The position numbers and the translations under genes were made by a program. The notes beneath the pieces are model-generated. The model was given only the letters and a program-made list of their open reading frames with translations, was not told the origin of the DNA and did no database searches. A DNA stretch of 64,000 nucleotides from Panagrolaimus kolymaensis (lineage: Eukaryota; Nematoda; Chromadorea; Rhabditida; Panagrolaimidae), in assembly GCA_028622995.1 (NCBI GenBank), contig JAJQJQ010000004.1:9486001-9550000 (forward strand), in the 5' to 3' direction. Position 1 is the first letter of the stretch, and each line of letters starts with the position of its first letter. Below, in pieces: positions 37,301-48,092 of this stretch.

Positions 37301-40300
37301 AAATTCAAATTCATTTATCGCTGAACCATTTTTGCCTATTTGAATTCGTGAAATTGGATTTCGTTGATTTTTGGTTTTCACCGAAAATATTGTAAATCCT
37401 TCACCCTAAAAATCACAGTTTTTATTAGTCATACATAAAAATCGTATAACAGTTTTAATTAAAAAATATTTTAAATATTTTGGTGGTCAGTTTTTAATAA
37501 TTTTTCCGAAGTTGAATTTAACTTCAAACAAAGGCACAGTTTTATCGAAATAATTTTTATACAAAAATCACGAGCCAAAAAAATTGCTTTTTCGTAAATC
37601 ATAAAAGTAATATTTGAAACAATGCATTGTTTATTTTCTGTAAAGATCGTGAAGCTTCAGTTTATAAAATTTTTTTGCAAATGGGAAATATCCATTTTGT
37701 TTCTCGGTCATAAAAGCTCCCCGCAGTTTTATTTAATTAATCTTAAAAAGGCGTGTTTTTTTGTGTTAAAATTCAGATTTCTAGAATAAAATAAAATGTC
37801 TTCCCGCTGTCAATATATAAAATTTAGAAATATGGCTGTAAATAAGAAAGCTCCACAGTTTACTTCTTCTTAAAATAAAATTACCATTTTTAAGCCACAT
37901 TACAGTTTCCATTACGCTTAATCCGCACCTAGTTTATTCACTCGACCGATTTTTAATTTATCCCTTTATTTCCTCCCTTATTTATTTATATCAGTTTAAA
38001 AAAAGAAATATTTCACAACTCTCAATATTAATATTCCTCAGTTATTAATTTTTTTCAATGAAAACTTTCTTCTTTTTTTGCAGAGTTTGGGTAACCAAGA
38101 AAATGTGAAGAGCTATGTGTTGCTCATTTTTCAAAGCGCTTTATAAATTACAGTTTAAAATTATTTTTTCTCAATGAAAAAAATATCTACGTTTTTCAAA
38201 TCTATCGCTGATAGTGGAACTCAGTTTAAATTAATTAATATTAAAAATTAATTTATTGCTTCCAACATGGAATTGATCTTCAGTTTCAAAAACAAAAATT
38301 CAACTCTAGCTGTAACCATATGATTTATGCTATGAAATATATAACATATTTTTCATAAGAAACAAAATTTCTTTATTTTCTGACAGTTAATTAAAAATTT
38401 TAAAGATTGAATAAGTTTTTTTTAAATAACAATCAATAATAACTCTTTGCAGTTTTATATTATTTAAAATTCAAAAAATTCTTTAATTTTAAAACTACTT
38501 TCGAGGCTTCTAGTTTCAAGGATTACTATCAAAACAAAAAAATCCCTCGCCAGTTTTAATCCTTTAACCACAAAAATGCACAAAATTTAATAATTTACCT
38601 GTTTAAAAACTTGATAAACGGGGACATCGACGAAGCATGAAAAAGCTTCATTATAAAGATAAATGTTTCCACTTTGATGAGAAACCATAAAATTACTTGA
38701 TTGACCGGGAATCCATTTCACACAAGTCACGGGAGTTTTCTCAATATTTCTTTCTTCATTGAAAAGTTTTGATGGAACAAAATCTTTTCGAAGTGGATCG
38801 ATAAGTTGAATTTGTCCGGCGCTAAATCCAATAATCAAACTGCATGCATCTGATTGAGCCGTCTCTTGATTGAAATCATGACAAGTTGGAAATGTGCCTT
38901 TATAAATTCGTTTATCAATTGGGGAATTGAGATTTGGAGTTCCTTGAATGCTTCTAAAAAAGTATTTTTAAAAATAATAATAAGCGAATATTATTTTAAC
39001 TAAGCGGTTTAAGAATGCAGTTTTCTTTACTATATTTATTTTTTTGAAAAGTTTTTAAAGCTTGGAAATTTGTAAAATAATCGAAACATATGTTTACAGT
39101 TTGCGCTCAACAAAGGTTATTTCAACAGTTTTAAATATTTTAACTAATTTTTTAGTAAGAAAAAAAACAGAGCTAAAAAGCAATTTAAACTAGTATAGCC
39201 TTTTTTTGTTTTACCCGGGAAGAAAACCGGACTGCAGTTTTATATTTTAAAAATCCACATACAACAACTATCAGTTAATTTTTTACAAATCAAAAAAAAA
39301 ATGGAAGAGATTATATTCCCAACTAATTTAAGATTAACGCAGTTTTGAATTATTATTAAAAACATAACAATCACGCACTTCACATCACACAGTTATAAGA
39401 AGAAATTAAAAAAAAGATTTAATAGGCCTCAGTTTTATGAAAGCCAAAAAAAGTAAGATTCATGGCACTAGGAATCGAAAAAATTATGTTTTAACAAAGG
39501 AACGGTAAGCATTCCATCAATTTAAAGCAATTCTTTAACCATCACACCTTTTATTAATTCAGTTTTAACATATTTAATATTTTTTTTATTATATTCAGTT
39601 TACGAAAAAGATATTTTGATTTAGAATTTTAGTTTCAAAATAACCAACTGCTTGTACTCCCCACAGTTTTTTAATTAACAAAATATATATAAAGCAAAGA
39701 GCTTTTCTAATGATATAAATCGAAAATTCGATGACCTCAGTTTAAAAAAATGCCTTAGATATAAATTAAAAGTTTTTGAAAGAAAAACTTTACACAGTTT
39801 TTTTTAAATTTTTAATACATAATAATTTTAACTTACACATAATCAAAAACAAAAAGTTCTCTGCCAACATTAAAACAAATAATATCAGAATTTTTTTTAT
39901 TTGATTTTCTTTGATGTTGTTGATGAGTATTTTCATCGGATGGAGGAGTTGAATTGGATGGAAGTGTAACAAATGAAACTCGTACAGGACAATTTGGTAC
40001 ACTTACAGAACCCTAAAACGGAATTCATTTTTATTTTATTCAGTTTTTTAAATTTAAAAAATCTTGTCTGCCCTAAATGTGATACTGCAGTTTTACAAAA
40101 TAATAATAATAAAAATAAAATTTAGAAATAAAACCGTTTTAAAAAGTTTATTTTTTCCGCAATAAAAAAACGGAATCAGTTTTATCCTCAAAGAATATAA
40201 AAAATTACGAGAGTGCTCAAAGTAAAGAAGTGCCGAATGTTTTCCGCAGTTTAAACTTTAAAGGAGAATAATAATAAAAAAATTGTTCACTAAAAAACAG

Positions 40301-41059
40301 TTTTAAAAAGCTTATTTTCTTCTTGGAAAAAAATCGATGTCAGTTTTATCCTTAAAAAATTAAAAATTCTTTGCAAATTTATGCCCAATTTTTTATCACA
40401 AAATTTATTATTGTTTGGGAAATTCCTGACAGTTTTAAGAAAAATAATAATATGTTCGCTCCCAAAATTCAGTTTTAAAAAAGTTAGTTTTCTCCCTCGA
40501 AAAACAAATAGTGCCAGTTTTATCTTTAAAAAATATATAAAAATCCTCTTCCATTTCTCACCGTATTAACCATAGTTGCTTTATTAGGTCGAGAATAAGT
40601 TGCAACCGTCATATTTTTATATATTCCTTCAGCAGTTGAAAAATGAGATTTGATATCTTCTTTAACTAAACTTGAATCAATAATATTGGTAGGTCCACCT
40701 GAATTAAAGCTTATTGCATTCGACGTTGATGAAGCAGCAGTGCCAAGATAATTTGATCCACTTGTGACACCTCCTCCTCCACTAGAAATAATTGGGGCTG
40801 GAGAAATTAAAGGGGATGAGAGACCTGTGGACGTTGAAATATGAGGATGGTGACTATGTTGATGATGATGGTTATAAGCAGACGACGATGAAAGTCCGTT
40901 ATTTATAGACAAATTTGAATTTGGATTATTTGAATAATTATTTAATGTTTGATTATTTGGTGAAATATTTGTTGATGCCGATGCAGGACCAGTTTTACTT
41001 GACGAATGATGATTAGAAGATGAATAGCCAATACTATGAATTGCAGCGGCTTTTTGCAT
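34397..41059 (-). CDS. wdr-20: WDR20-like WD40 protein, activator of USP12/USP46
   Basis: Seven exons (40562-41059, 39837-40012, 38599-38953, 36476-37405, 34889-35037, 34546-34804, 34397-34486) keep one frame and give about 818 residues. The N-terminus is Ser/Asn/His-rich. WD40 blades include CVKWIPGQSSNFMVSHQSGNI, LAVVSQDGYLRIFDYHAME and SYFGGLLCLAWSFDGKYIAT followed by GGEDDLLTVYS. GHKSWISRVAFD, a long Ser/Thr/Asn-rich insertion and a late YRIGSVGHDTQLLLWDI blade follow. These match WDR20, which binds and activates the deubiquitinases USP12 and USP46; in C. elegans WDR-20 and USP-46 act on the glutamate receptor GLR-1. Introns of up to 1.4 kb are packed with CAGTTT copies lying antisense to this gene. 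An LTR element sits 285 bp upstream of the ATG. Confidence 0.9.
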
Positions 41060-41344
41060 GTTACATTAACGACAAAAAATCAATTTTCGTCGTTGTCGTT
41101 GCAAATATTTTTGATAAACAAAATTGAAGAAAAATCGATAATAAAAAGCAATGAACAAGAATAGGACTAAATTGCGATAAAAACATTAACCCTCGAAAAA
41201 ATTAATGATGAAAATAAATTATATTTTGTTGTGGGTTTTTTTATGATGATTATTGCTATAAAGCATTATCAATAAAAAAAATTTAGGTTAGTAGAGAAAT
41301 TGCAGCATTAAAATCAATGTTAACTTTTATTGAAAATAGAATAT

Positions 41345-41629
41345 TGTTGTGACTCGAACAACACGATTGATAAATCAAGTGTGCGCCGCTTCACATCGTA
41401 TCTCCTGGTCTTGTGTGGAATTTGGAAGCGAAGCTTCCTAGCCTATTTTGTCTTCCATTGTTTTGTTGTTTTTGTAATTGAAACTAACTTTTACTCTGTA
41501 TCGTTTTGTTAGCTGTAAGCTCAACCGCTCGAGCTACAGCTTGTTCCTGAATAAATATTATCTATTTATTATTGTGTCAACCTACGGCATTAAGGGAACT
41601 CTTTGTTTAACCTGATCGAGGTTACAACA
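41345..41629 (+). repeat. 5' LTR
   Basis: 285 bp, starts TG and ends CA, same length and apparently same sequence as the 3' LTR. It contains AATAAA near its centre-right. Confidence 0.92.
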
Positions 41630-41732
41630 AACTGGTGACGAGAATATTCAACTTTGCGCTGCTCCGCTCGTGCTGCTCAACTTTACCAGATTTTGATTGA
41701 AAATCTGCTGCATCTGCTCTTGATACTCAACT

Positions 41733-43049
41733 ATGTCTGGAGATGTTAAAACAATTGCTGCTGCTGATACTCAACGTGTTCAACTTCCGACATTACCACC
41801 GTTCATACCTGATCTTGCTGCTGGAGATTCCGCTTCAACATGGTTCGAAATTGTGGATTTCAAGTTCAAGTTATATCCAAATGTCTCACAAATGGATCAA
41901 GTTGCTCTTATCTTCACTTCTATGGATCTCGCAACATACAAGAAAGTAGCACAAGCGCTCTTACCAAAGAAAACATCTGATGTTAGAACTCTCAAGGACG
42001 TCAAGGATGTCATGCTAAAACTGTTCGATCAAAAGAAATCTCTCTTTGCCAATCGTCATGCTCTATTTCAAATGGAATGGGATGGTAATGAACATGAAAG
42101 TATTGCTGCTTTTGGTGCAAGAATTGAAGAATGCTTTTCAACCATTGAAATGGAGAACTTCTCTGGAAATGAAATCAAAACTATGGTCTTACTCAAGTCG
42201 ATGAAATCGCCTGCACTTGCTCCATATCGTGTTCAAATTCTTCAACTTCTTACCGCTGATGCAAAGATGGACTTCAACAAATGCTTGGAAAGCATTCGAA
42301 TTATGATTCAAACAAATAAAGAACAACGTTTACCTGAAGAACCGTCAATCCATTACGTTAGTAATCGTCATAGTCCATCAAAAGAAGGAAGAAGTGGCAA
42401 TGGGGCCTATGGTAACTCAAATATTAGAAGAAGAAGCTCATGTTGCTCGAATGGTTCAAGAAGCTCGAACAACTCAAAAGACTCAACTAGCTCGTGTGGA
42501 TATTGCATCCGATGTGGTAAACCGAAGGAAAGCCGGAAATTCAGCCACTGCCAAAGATGCTTTCAACGACGAATGAAAAAGAACAATGGATCTAAAGAAG
42601 AACCAAGAAGATCAAGTTATGCTAATGCGAATGGAATTCGCAATGGACACAATATGGGTGGAACTCAAAGTGGACATAAAGCTGGTGGCCGACCAACTAT
42701 GGCATTCATGGAAAAGAACAATGATGATGATATCTCAACTATGAAACATCAACCTAACCCTGGAATCTTTTGTCTAACTCTTCCAAGTGAAACACCAAAG
42801 AAGAAAGCTGAAAGCTATGCTCAAGTGGTCTCAAATGATCGAAAGAAAAGTTCGTCAACTGGAAGTATGGATGCTCTTGGTAAAGATGATCTTGCTATGG
42901 AACCTGATGAAGCTTTGGAGATGCTTGATGATGTTGTGTTAACGCTCGAGGAAATGGTTGGAGACTTCTCAAATCTTCAATTCAAGGAACTCGTCACAAT
43001 CGTCAACAAGCTCAATGGGAAGATCGCGGATCGTGATCGTATGTTCTAA
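41733..43049 (+). CDS. Gag-like protein of the LTR element
   Basis: An open frame of 438 codons with no disruption. Residues ~25-210 look like a Retrotrans_gag-type capsid: TWFEIVDFKFKLYP, then FDQKKSLFANRHALFQMEW, then SIAAFGARIEECF and FLLKS-like MVLLKSMKSP. A basic, Ser/Asn-rich linker follows. A zinc-knuckle-like patch around residue 255 has spacing CX2C then HCX2C (CIRCGKP, HCQRC), which is not the classical CX2CX4HX4C. The acidic, helical C-terminus (EALEMLDDVVLTLEEMV) is unlike a nucleocapsid and has no recognised homologue. No protease motif DTG/DSG is seen. Gypsy-like affiliation is inferred from the 5-bp target site and the capsid pattern. Confidence 0.8.
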   Translation: MSGDVKTIAAADTQRVQLPTLPPFIPDLAAGDSASTWFEIVDFKFKLYPNVSQMDQVALIFTSMDLATYKKVAQALLPKKTSDVRTLKDVKDVMLKLFDQKKSLFANRHALFQMEWDGNEHESIAAFGARIEECFSTIEMENFSGNEIKTMVLLKSMKSPALAPYRVQILQLLTADAKMDFNKCLESIRIMIQTNKEQRLPEEPSIHYVSNRHSPSKEGRSGNGAYGNSNIRRRSSCCSNGSRSSNNSKDSTSSCGYCIRCGKPKESRKFSHCQRCFQRRMKKNNGSKEEPRRSSYANANGIRNGHNMGGTQSGHKAGGRPTMAFMEKNNDDDISTMKHQPNPGIFCLTLPSETPKKKAESYAQVVSNDRKKSSSTGSMDALGKDDLAMEPDEALEMLDDVVLTLEEMVGDFSNLQFKELVTIVNKLNGKIADRDRMF

Positions 43050-43069
43050 TCAAGAAGGAAGGAGAAGAG

Positions 43070-43354
43070 TGTTGTGACTCGAACAACACGATTGATAAAT
43101 CAAGTGTGCGCCGCTTCACATCGTATCTCCTGGTCTTGTGTGGAATTTGGAAGCGAAGCTTCCTAGCCTATTTTGTCTTCCATTGTTTTGTTGTTTTTGT
43201 AATTGAAACTAACTTTTACTCTGTATCGTTTTGTTAGCTGTAAGCTCAACCGCTCGAGCTACAGCTTGTTCCTGAATAAATATTATCTATTTATTATTGT
43301 GTCAACCTACGGCATTAAGGGAACTCTTTGTTTAACCTGATCGAGGTTACAACA
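43070..43354 (+). repeat. 3' LTR
   Basis: 285 bp, preceded by the polypurine tract and followed by the AATAT target copy. It matches the 5' LTR throughout by eye, which implies recent insertion. Confidence 0.92.
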
Positions 43355-43359
43355 AATAT

Positions 43360-45134
43360 ATATAATTTTGTTTGATTTTTCCACCAAGCTGGTTCACAGT
43401 TAAAAAAAATATATTTGAAAAAAAATTATGTATTAAATAGCGCAAGCCCGCTGCTCAGTTTAAAAAAATCCAATTCTAAATAACCTGCAAAAATAATAAC
43501 AAATTAATATTAGAAATTCCAAAACAGGTGAAACAAGAACAAATTTTACTTTACTCGCAAAAGAGAAAAAAAGCGTTGTCAGTTAAAATTTTAAATCTTT
43601 TTTTTTGGAGAAAAAACAGTGGTCTTAAAAATGCTTAAAATTAACTACAAAAGTTAGCAAAATTTATATATTCTTTTTTTGTTACATGATAAAGAAATAT
43701 CTTCAGTTAAATTTAAAAAAAGAGCACTATTAAACATATCCATCAACCGACATCTTCAGTTTTAATTATAAAAAAAGAAAAAGATTATTGAGTTAATCGA
43801 TACAGTTTTATTTTGTAATTTCTTTTCCCAAAAATACCCTTGCAGTCATGTTGAAAGAAAAAACGCAATAAAGTAGATTTTTACAGTTTAAAAAGTTAAA
43901 AACAAAAAAGAATTTTAACAAATGAATTCTAAGCGCTACATCCAAATGCAGTATAAACTTTAGAATATTTTTTTATAAAATGCATTAGGATTAACTGAAG
44001 CTCAACAAAAAAAAACAATCGAAAAATAAGTACTTTGTTCCAGAGAATCCAGTTTATTAAAAGTTAAAACTCGAGAAATGAAAGAATTTCTTCTTCCATT
44101 GAAAAACACTAAAAAATGATAACAATTTTAATTTCAAATTTGAACACCAGTTTAAAAATAAACGAAGATTAAGCTAAGCAAAAAAAAACAGTTAAATTTA
44201 TTCGCATTGATTCTTTTATATATATATATTTTAGCAGTTAATAAAGCTATACTTCAAACAAATAATAATAATTGCTTCAAAAAAAGTGTTTCGTTCGAAG
44301 TTCGAACATAAATGAAGAAAAAAATGAAGAAACTCAAATGCAAAACACAAGTACACACACATTTATTTCATTCACGAAATTATGGGAGTTATGGTCTCTT
44401 CTTCTTCTTCCCTTCTTTGCTTGCGTTCGTTCAGTTGCAATGATTAAAAAACTTACGGACGCACATTTTTTTGTGTGTGTGGCTTCGTTGTGGTTTTTTT
44501 TAATCGTCAACACTTTTTTTTCCAAAAGAAGTTTTTCAAACAGTTTTTAAATTAATAAAATAATTCCCAAAAAAGAATATCAAAAAAAGAAACAAATTTT
44601 TAAAATAAAGCATTAGTCTTTGTGAATCATCGAGATAAAAAAAGATATTTTAGTTTTTGAAGGATAAATAACTTATTGCTTTTTTTAACAAAAAAAAGTA
44701 ATGTTTTGCAGTTTTAAATAAAAAAAGTCTGAAGCAAAAATAAAATTGGTAATATCCAAAATTGACAATTTATTAAAGTTTTGAAATCGTAGTTGCAAAT
44801 GTTTAATGGAAAGAAGGATGCCATAAATCCATATCATTATTTCTTTAAAAAATTATGAAAAATTAAATTATTTAAAAATAGTACATATTTGGCATTGTGA
44901 GTTGGATTATGAAATAAAAGCGCGATTGCTAAATTTAAGTTCTTCAAAGTTTTATAAATCAAAAAATTCAAATATTTTTCTTTCCATCATCGGCTTCAAT
45001 TTTTCGTGAAATTTATAATTCTTTTTACCGCCATTTTTTTAGTCTAAAACCGATTCATTAATATTTAATTATCGATTTCTAATTTTAGAATTTAATAACC
45101 CGCCAATCATCGTTAAAATAACATTTTATTAATA
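43360..45134. other. intergenic, right end of the motif array, WDR20 to Q-rich gene
   Basis: Motifs continue at, for example, 43397, 43757, 43802, 43884, 44147, 44189 and 44234, with last copies near 44538 and 44708. After that the pattern stops. No gene seen. The last 200 bp should include the promoter of the Q-rich gene. Confidence 0.55.
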
Positions 45135-45785
45135 ATGTATCAGCAACGACCTGGTATGCAACAACCACAACGTCCAGGGATGATGCCATCTCAAATGCAA
45201 CAACAACAGCAGCAACAAATGAGGATGGGAAGTGGTGGAGGACGTCCCATGCAACAACCCGGTGGTGGTGGAGGAGGAGGTGGAAATTATAATTCCCATC
45301 AACAACAACAGCAAATGGGTATGATGATTATGGAATTTGTAACTTTGAAATAATCAAGTCCATTTATAGGCCAACAACAACAATCATCAAATCGAAGCGG
45401 TGGGGGAGGACCACCTTCACAAGTATCTCCACAACAATTACCTCAACAACCCCATTTCCGAGCAAATGCAACCAATGAAAAAATAGAAAAAGCTAGATTT
45501 GCTTCAAAAGAAGCAGAATATGAAGCTAAATTTGCTAATAGGCATGTTCTCCTCTTCTAAACATAGTCTCTCTCATCCATAAAAAAAATTTTTTTTAGAT
45601 ATAAAGATCAAAGTTTCAAGGAAAAAGAAAAAATGCCTGAACCATACATTTTGGTAAACATGCAACCACCAAACTCCAAAAATGATAATCGAAATCGAAA
45701 TCGAGATAATAAAAAAGGTGGAGGAAGAAAAAATAATGATGATTATTCTCGTGAACGAGAATCTCGGGATCGATATAATCGTTAA
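45135..45785 (+). CDS. Gln/Gly-rich, basic low-complexity protein, unknown
   Basis: Exons 45135-45318, 45370-45541 and 45599-45785 give about 180 residues. The first half is Gln/Met/Pro/Gly-rich (QQRPGMQQPQRPGMMPSQ, then poly-Gln and poly-Gly). A short helical segment follows (EKIEKARFASKEAEYEAKFA), then KEKEKMPEPYILVNMQPPN and a basic Asn/Arg/Asp-rich tail with RG and RE motifs. The composition suggests an RNA-associated protein, but I recognise no family. The second intron appears to use a GC donor (AG|GCATGT to TTTTTTAG); only that choice keeps the frame open to the final Arg-rich tail. Confidence 0.7.
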
Positions 45786-46144
45786 AAAAATTTTTTTAAT
45801 GATCTCTCTCGCTTTTGTAATTATTAATATTATGTGTTTTGGGAATGATATTTGGATTTTTTTTATATGTATTTGCTGAATAAATATAAAATTAATAATG
45901 TCCGAGAAAAAAAAATTTGGAATTAGTTGTTTAAAAAAAATCTTTGAAATATCTTCTTTTTGTTTTGAATCCCCGGCTTCTATGTTGTCTCTTACAACTC
46001 AAAAGAGCAAGCCGAGAACGTTGTCTCTCATCCAAAAACACTTTGCTTCATTCATTCAAAAAGATGTTCAATTTTTTATCTTCCTTCCTTTTTTCTGCTG
46101 TTGCTCGATCATCATCAAAAACACCAACAACGAAGAATAAGAAT

Positions 46145-47426
46145 ATGGGTGAACCAAAAGAAATTAGTTTAGATGAATTTGCTGTATATGATCGACAAAT
46201 TCGTTTATGGGGGCTTGAAGCTCAAAATAGGTTAGTTTTATCCTACGCTTTGCAAACTTTATAATTTTCATAAATTTTTAGACTTCGAAATTCTACGGTT
46301 CTTCTCTATGGAATGAGCCCACTTGGTGCTGAAGTTGGAAAGAATTTAATGCTATGTGGTTTGAATCGTCTCATCGTAGCTGATGGATGCCTCGTAAATG
46401 AAAATGATGCCAACTTTCTTATTGATGTTGAAAAGGATATTGGAAAAAATGTATGTTACTGCCTTTCTTTATCTTCCAAATTTATCAATGATCCATTTTT
46501 CAGCGAGCTGAAGCTTCACATGATCGTTTGAAAGTTCTCAATCCTTTGGTCAAACTTGATACAATCAAACTACGTCTCAATGAACTTACAACAAATTACG
46601 TCAAGAAATTCGATCTTGTCATCTTGATTGATCAAAGCTTTGATACCGTCAAAAACATGGATGGATTATGTCGCAAACAGACAATTCGTTTTATTGCTGG
46701 TGGAGTTTATGGATGGACTGGTTATGCGTTCTTCGATTTCGATGGTTTTGAATTCGTGACGTTTGTTTTTCTTGCGTCTATTTAACACTCTCAAATCGTA
46801 ATATTTTTTAGTCCTGCACCAAAAGAACATGCTCTGATTGATGAGAAAAAAGAAGATGACGAGAAAGCAGATCTTTTGTCACCAACAAAGAACCTCCAAT
46901 TTGATTCTCAAAAGCCTGAAAAGAACATCGAAACTGTAACGTTGGAAGAAGACAACGCAAAGATCAAACAGTTCATTTCGTATCCATCATTTTATGATTC
47001 ACTCCGATTTGATCCTGAAAAGCTTACCAAAGGGCTCATACGTCGTCTCAAACCTGCAAACTTCATCATTGTCAATGGTATGCTTTTTGAACCTTTGTTT
47101 TGCTAAAATTACCTTTTGCTTTCTTTTTAGCTCTCCTTCGTCTTGAACAAAAAATTGGCCACGAAATTACGGCAGAAGATTTCAAAGCGTTCGTCGACCA
47201 ACATGCAAACAGTCCATTATCAAAGCTTGCAACAGAAGCATTGAAGAATGATTTTGAAGTTGTTACTGATCCTCCTCTTCCAGCTGCATGTGCAATCGTC
47301 GGTGGAGTTCTTGGTCAAGAAGCTATCAAAGCTCTTTCTCAAAATGATACTCCACATAAGAACTTCTTTGCTTACAATGCTGTTGATGCTATGGGATACA
47401 TTTATGATCTCCCATTAATCAAGTGA
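46145..47426 (+). CDS. aos-1: SUMO-activating enzyme subunit 1 (AOS1)
   Basis: Exons 46145-46230, 46282-46450, 46504-46760, 46812-47077 and 47131-47426 give about 357 residues. Hallmarks are the N-terminal YDRQIRLWGLEAQNRL block, the Rossmann strand STVLLYGMSPLGAEVGKNL, the VADGCLV loop, and the C-terminal PLPAACAIVGGVLGQEAIKAL. There is no catalytic cysteine domain, as expected for the AOS1/SAE1 half of the E1, which pairs with UBA2 to adenylate SUMO. NEDD8 E1 subunit ULA1 is less likely given length and the conserved AIVGGVLGQE end. Upstream in-frame ATG codons exist (for example near 46063), so a longer N-terminus is possible. Introns are 51-54 nt and lack the CAGTTT motif. Confidence 0.9.
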
Positions 47427-48092
47427 ACTGATGATGATGAATGATAAACCAATGCTGAGTAATTTTCTTTCCATGTGAACTTTTTTTCTTTAATGTTGTT
47501 TTTTCTATCTTTGTGAAATTATTATTGTTTTTTTGATCTCACTTTTCTTTGTTATGTATTTGAGTTTAAATAAATCATGTTTTTTTGTGAAAGATGTTTT
47601 ACTTGTAGCTATATTTTTTGTGGTTGGAAACAAAACTTTGCTTGCATTCAGCTAACATAAAGCTTTATTAGTTTAAATGTTAATTGCATCCACCAACTTG
47701 TATCAATGTAATAAAATTTGAAAGCTTTCGGGAGGGATTGTAATGTTTGGTAGCAAAATCAATATTTCACAAGGCAGAGAGGTAAGTAAGTACATCTTCA
47801 ACGAATAAAAAAAGGCAAAATGAAAACATTCGAATTACTTTTACCTTTTATCCAACTTCTTGTAAGGTTGCCCGTGAAGCTAAAAGCAAGCTTTCCATTC
47901 AGTGATTTTCCATTTATTATAGCTTAATTCAACTGCATCACAACATTTCATTAACCAAAAAAGACTCATCCAAACACATTAAGTTATGGTTAAACCCTTT
48001 ATTTGTTATACAACATATCTTACAAAACACATACATACAATACAATAATACAAAAACTCCAAAGTTATTATGACATAGAAAAAGATAAATCT
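47427..48092. other. intergenic between convergent genes
   Basis: Holds the 3' UTRs of AOS1 and of the interrupted membrane-protein gene, including AATAAA near 47570. No gene or motif array. Confidence 0.5.

Larger units (their letters stand above)
41345..43354 (+). mobile_element. gag-only LTR retrotransposon, apparently complete and young
   Basis: Two direct 285-bp LTRs (41345-41629 and 43070-43354) begin TGTTGTG and end ACAACA. I see no difference between them by eye. A 5-bp target duplication AATAT flanks the element (41340-41344 and 43355-43359). Just inside the left LTR, TGGTGACGAGAA is a plausible tRNA primer-binding site. The purine run at 43052-43069 before the right LTR is a polypurine tract. 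The only long ORF is Gag-like; there is no protease, reverse transcriptase or integrase, so the element must depend on enzymes made elsewhere. It splits the CAGTTT array and lies just upstream of WDR20. Confidence 0.92.
29421..44712 (+). promoter_or_regulatory. CAGTTT motif array, main block
   Basis: More than 120 + strand copies of CAGTTT or CAGTTA followed by A or T runs. A run of consecutive copies starts at 35144, 35205, 35265, 35335, 35395 and 35465 (steps 61, 60, 70, 60, 70). The array fills the introns of the + strand lipase gene, the introns of the minus-strand WDR20 gene and the intergenic DNA between them. It then continues on both sides of the LTR element until about 44708. Coding exons contain very few copies (29847 and 31959 are exceptions), and the reverse complement AAACTG is rare. 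Units share only the motif, not their intervening sequence, so this is not a satellite. Confidence 0.65.

Noticed and set aside
29421..44712. The array as a satellite or CRISPR-like repeat
   Set aside because: Only about 6-9 bases recur and spacing varies from about 30 to over 100; there is no repeated unit and the genome is eukaryotic.
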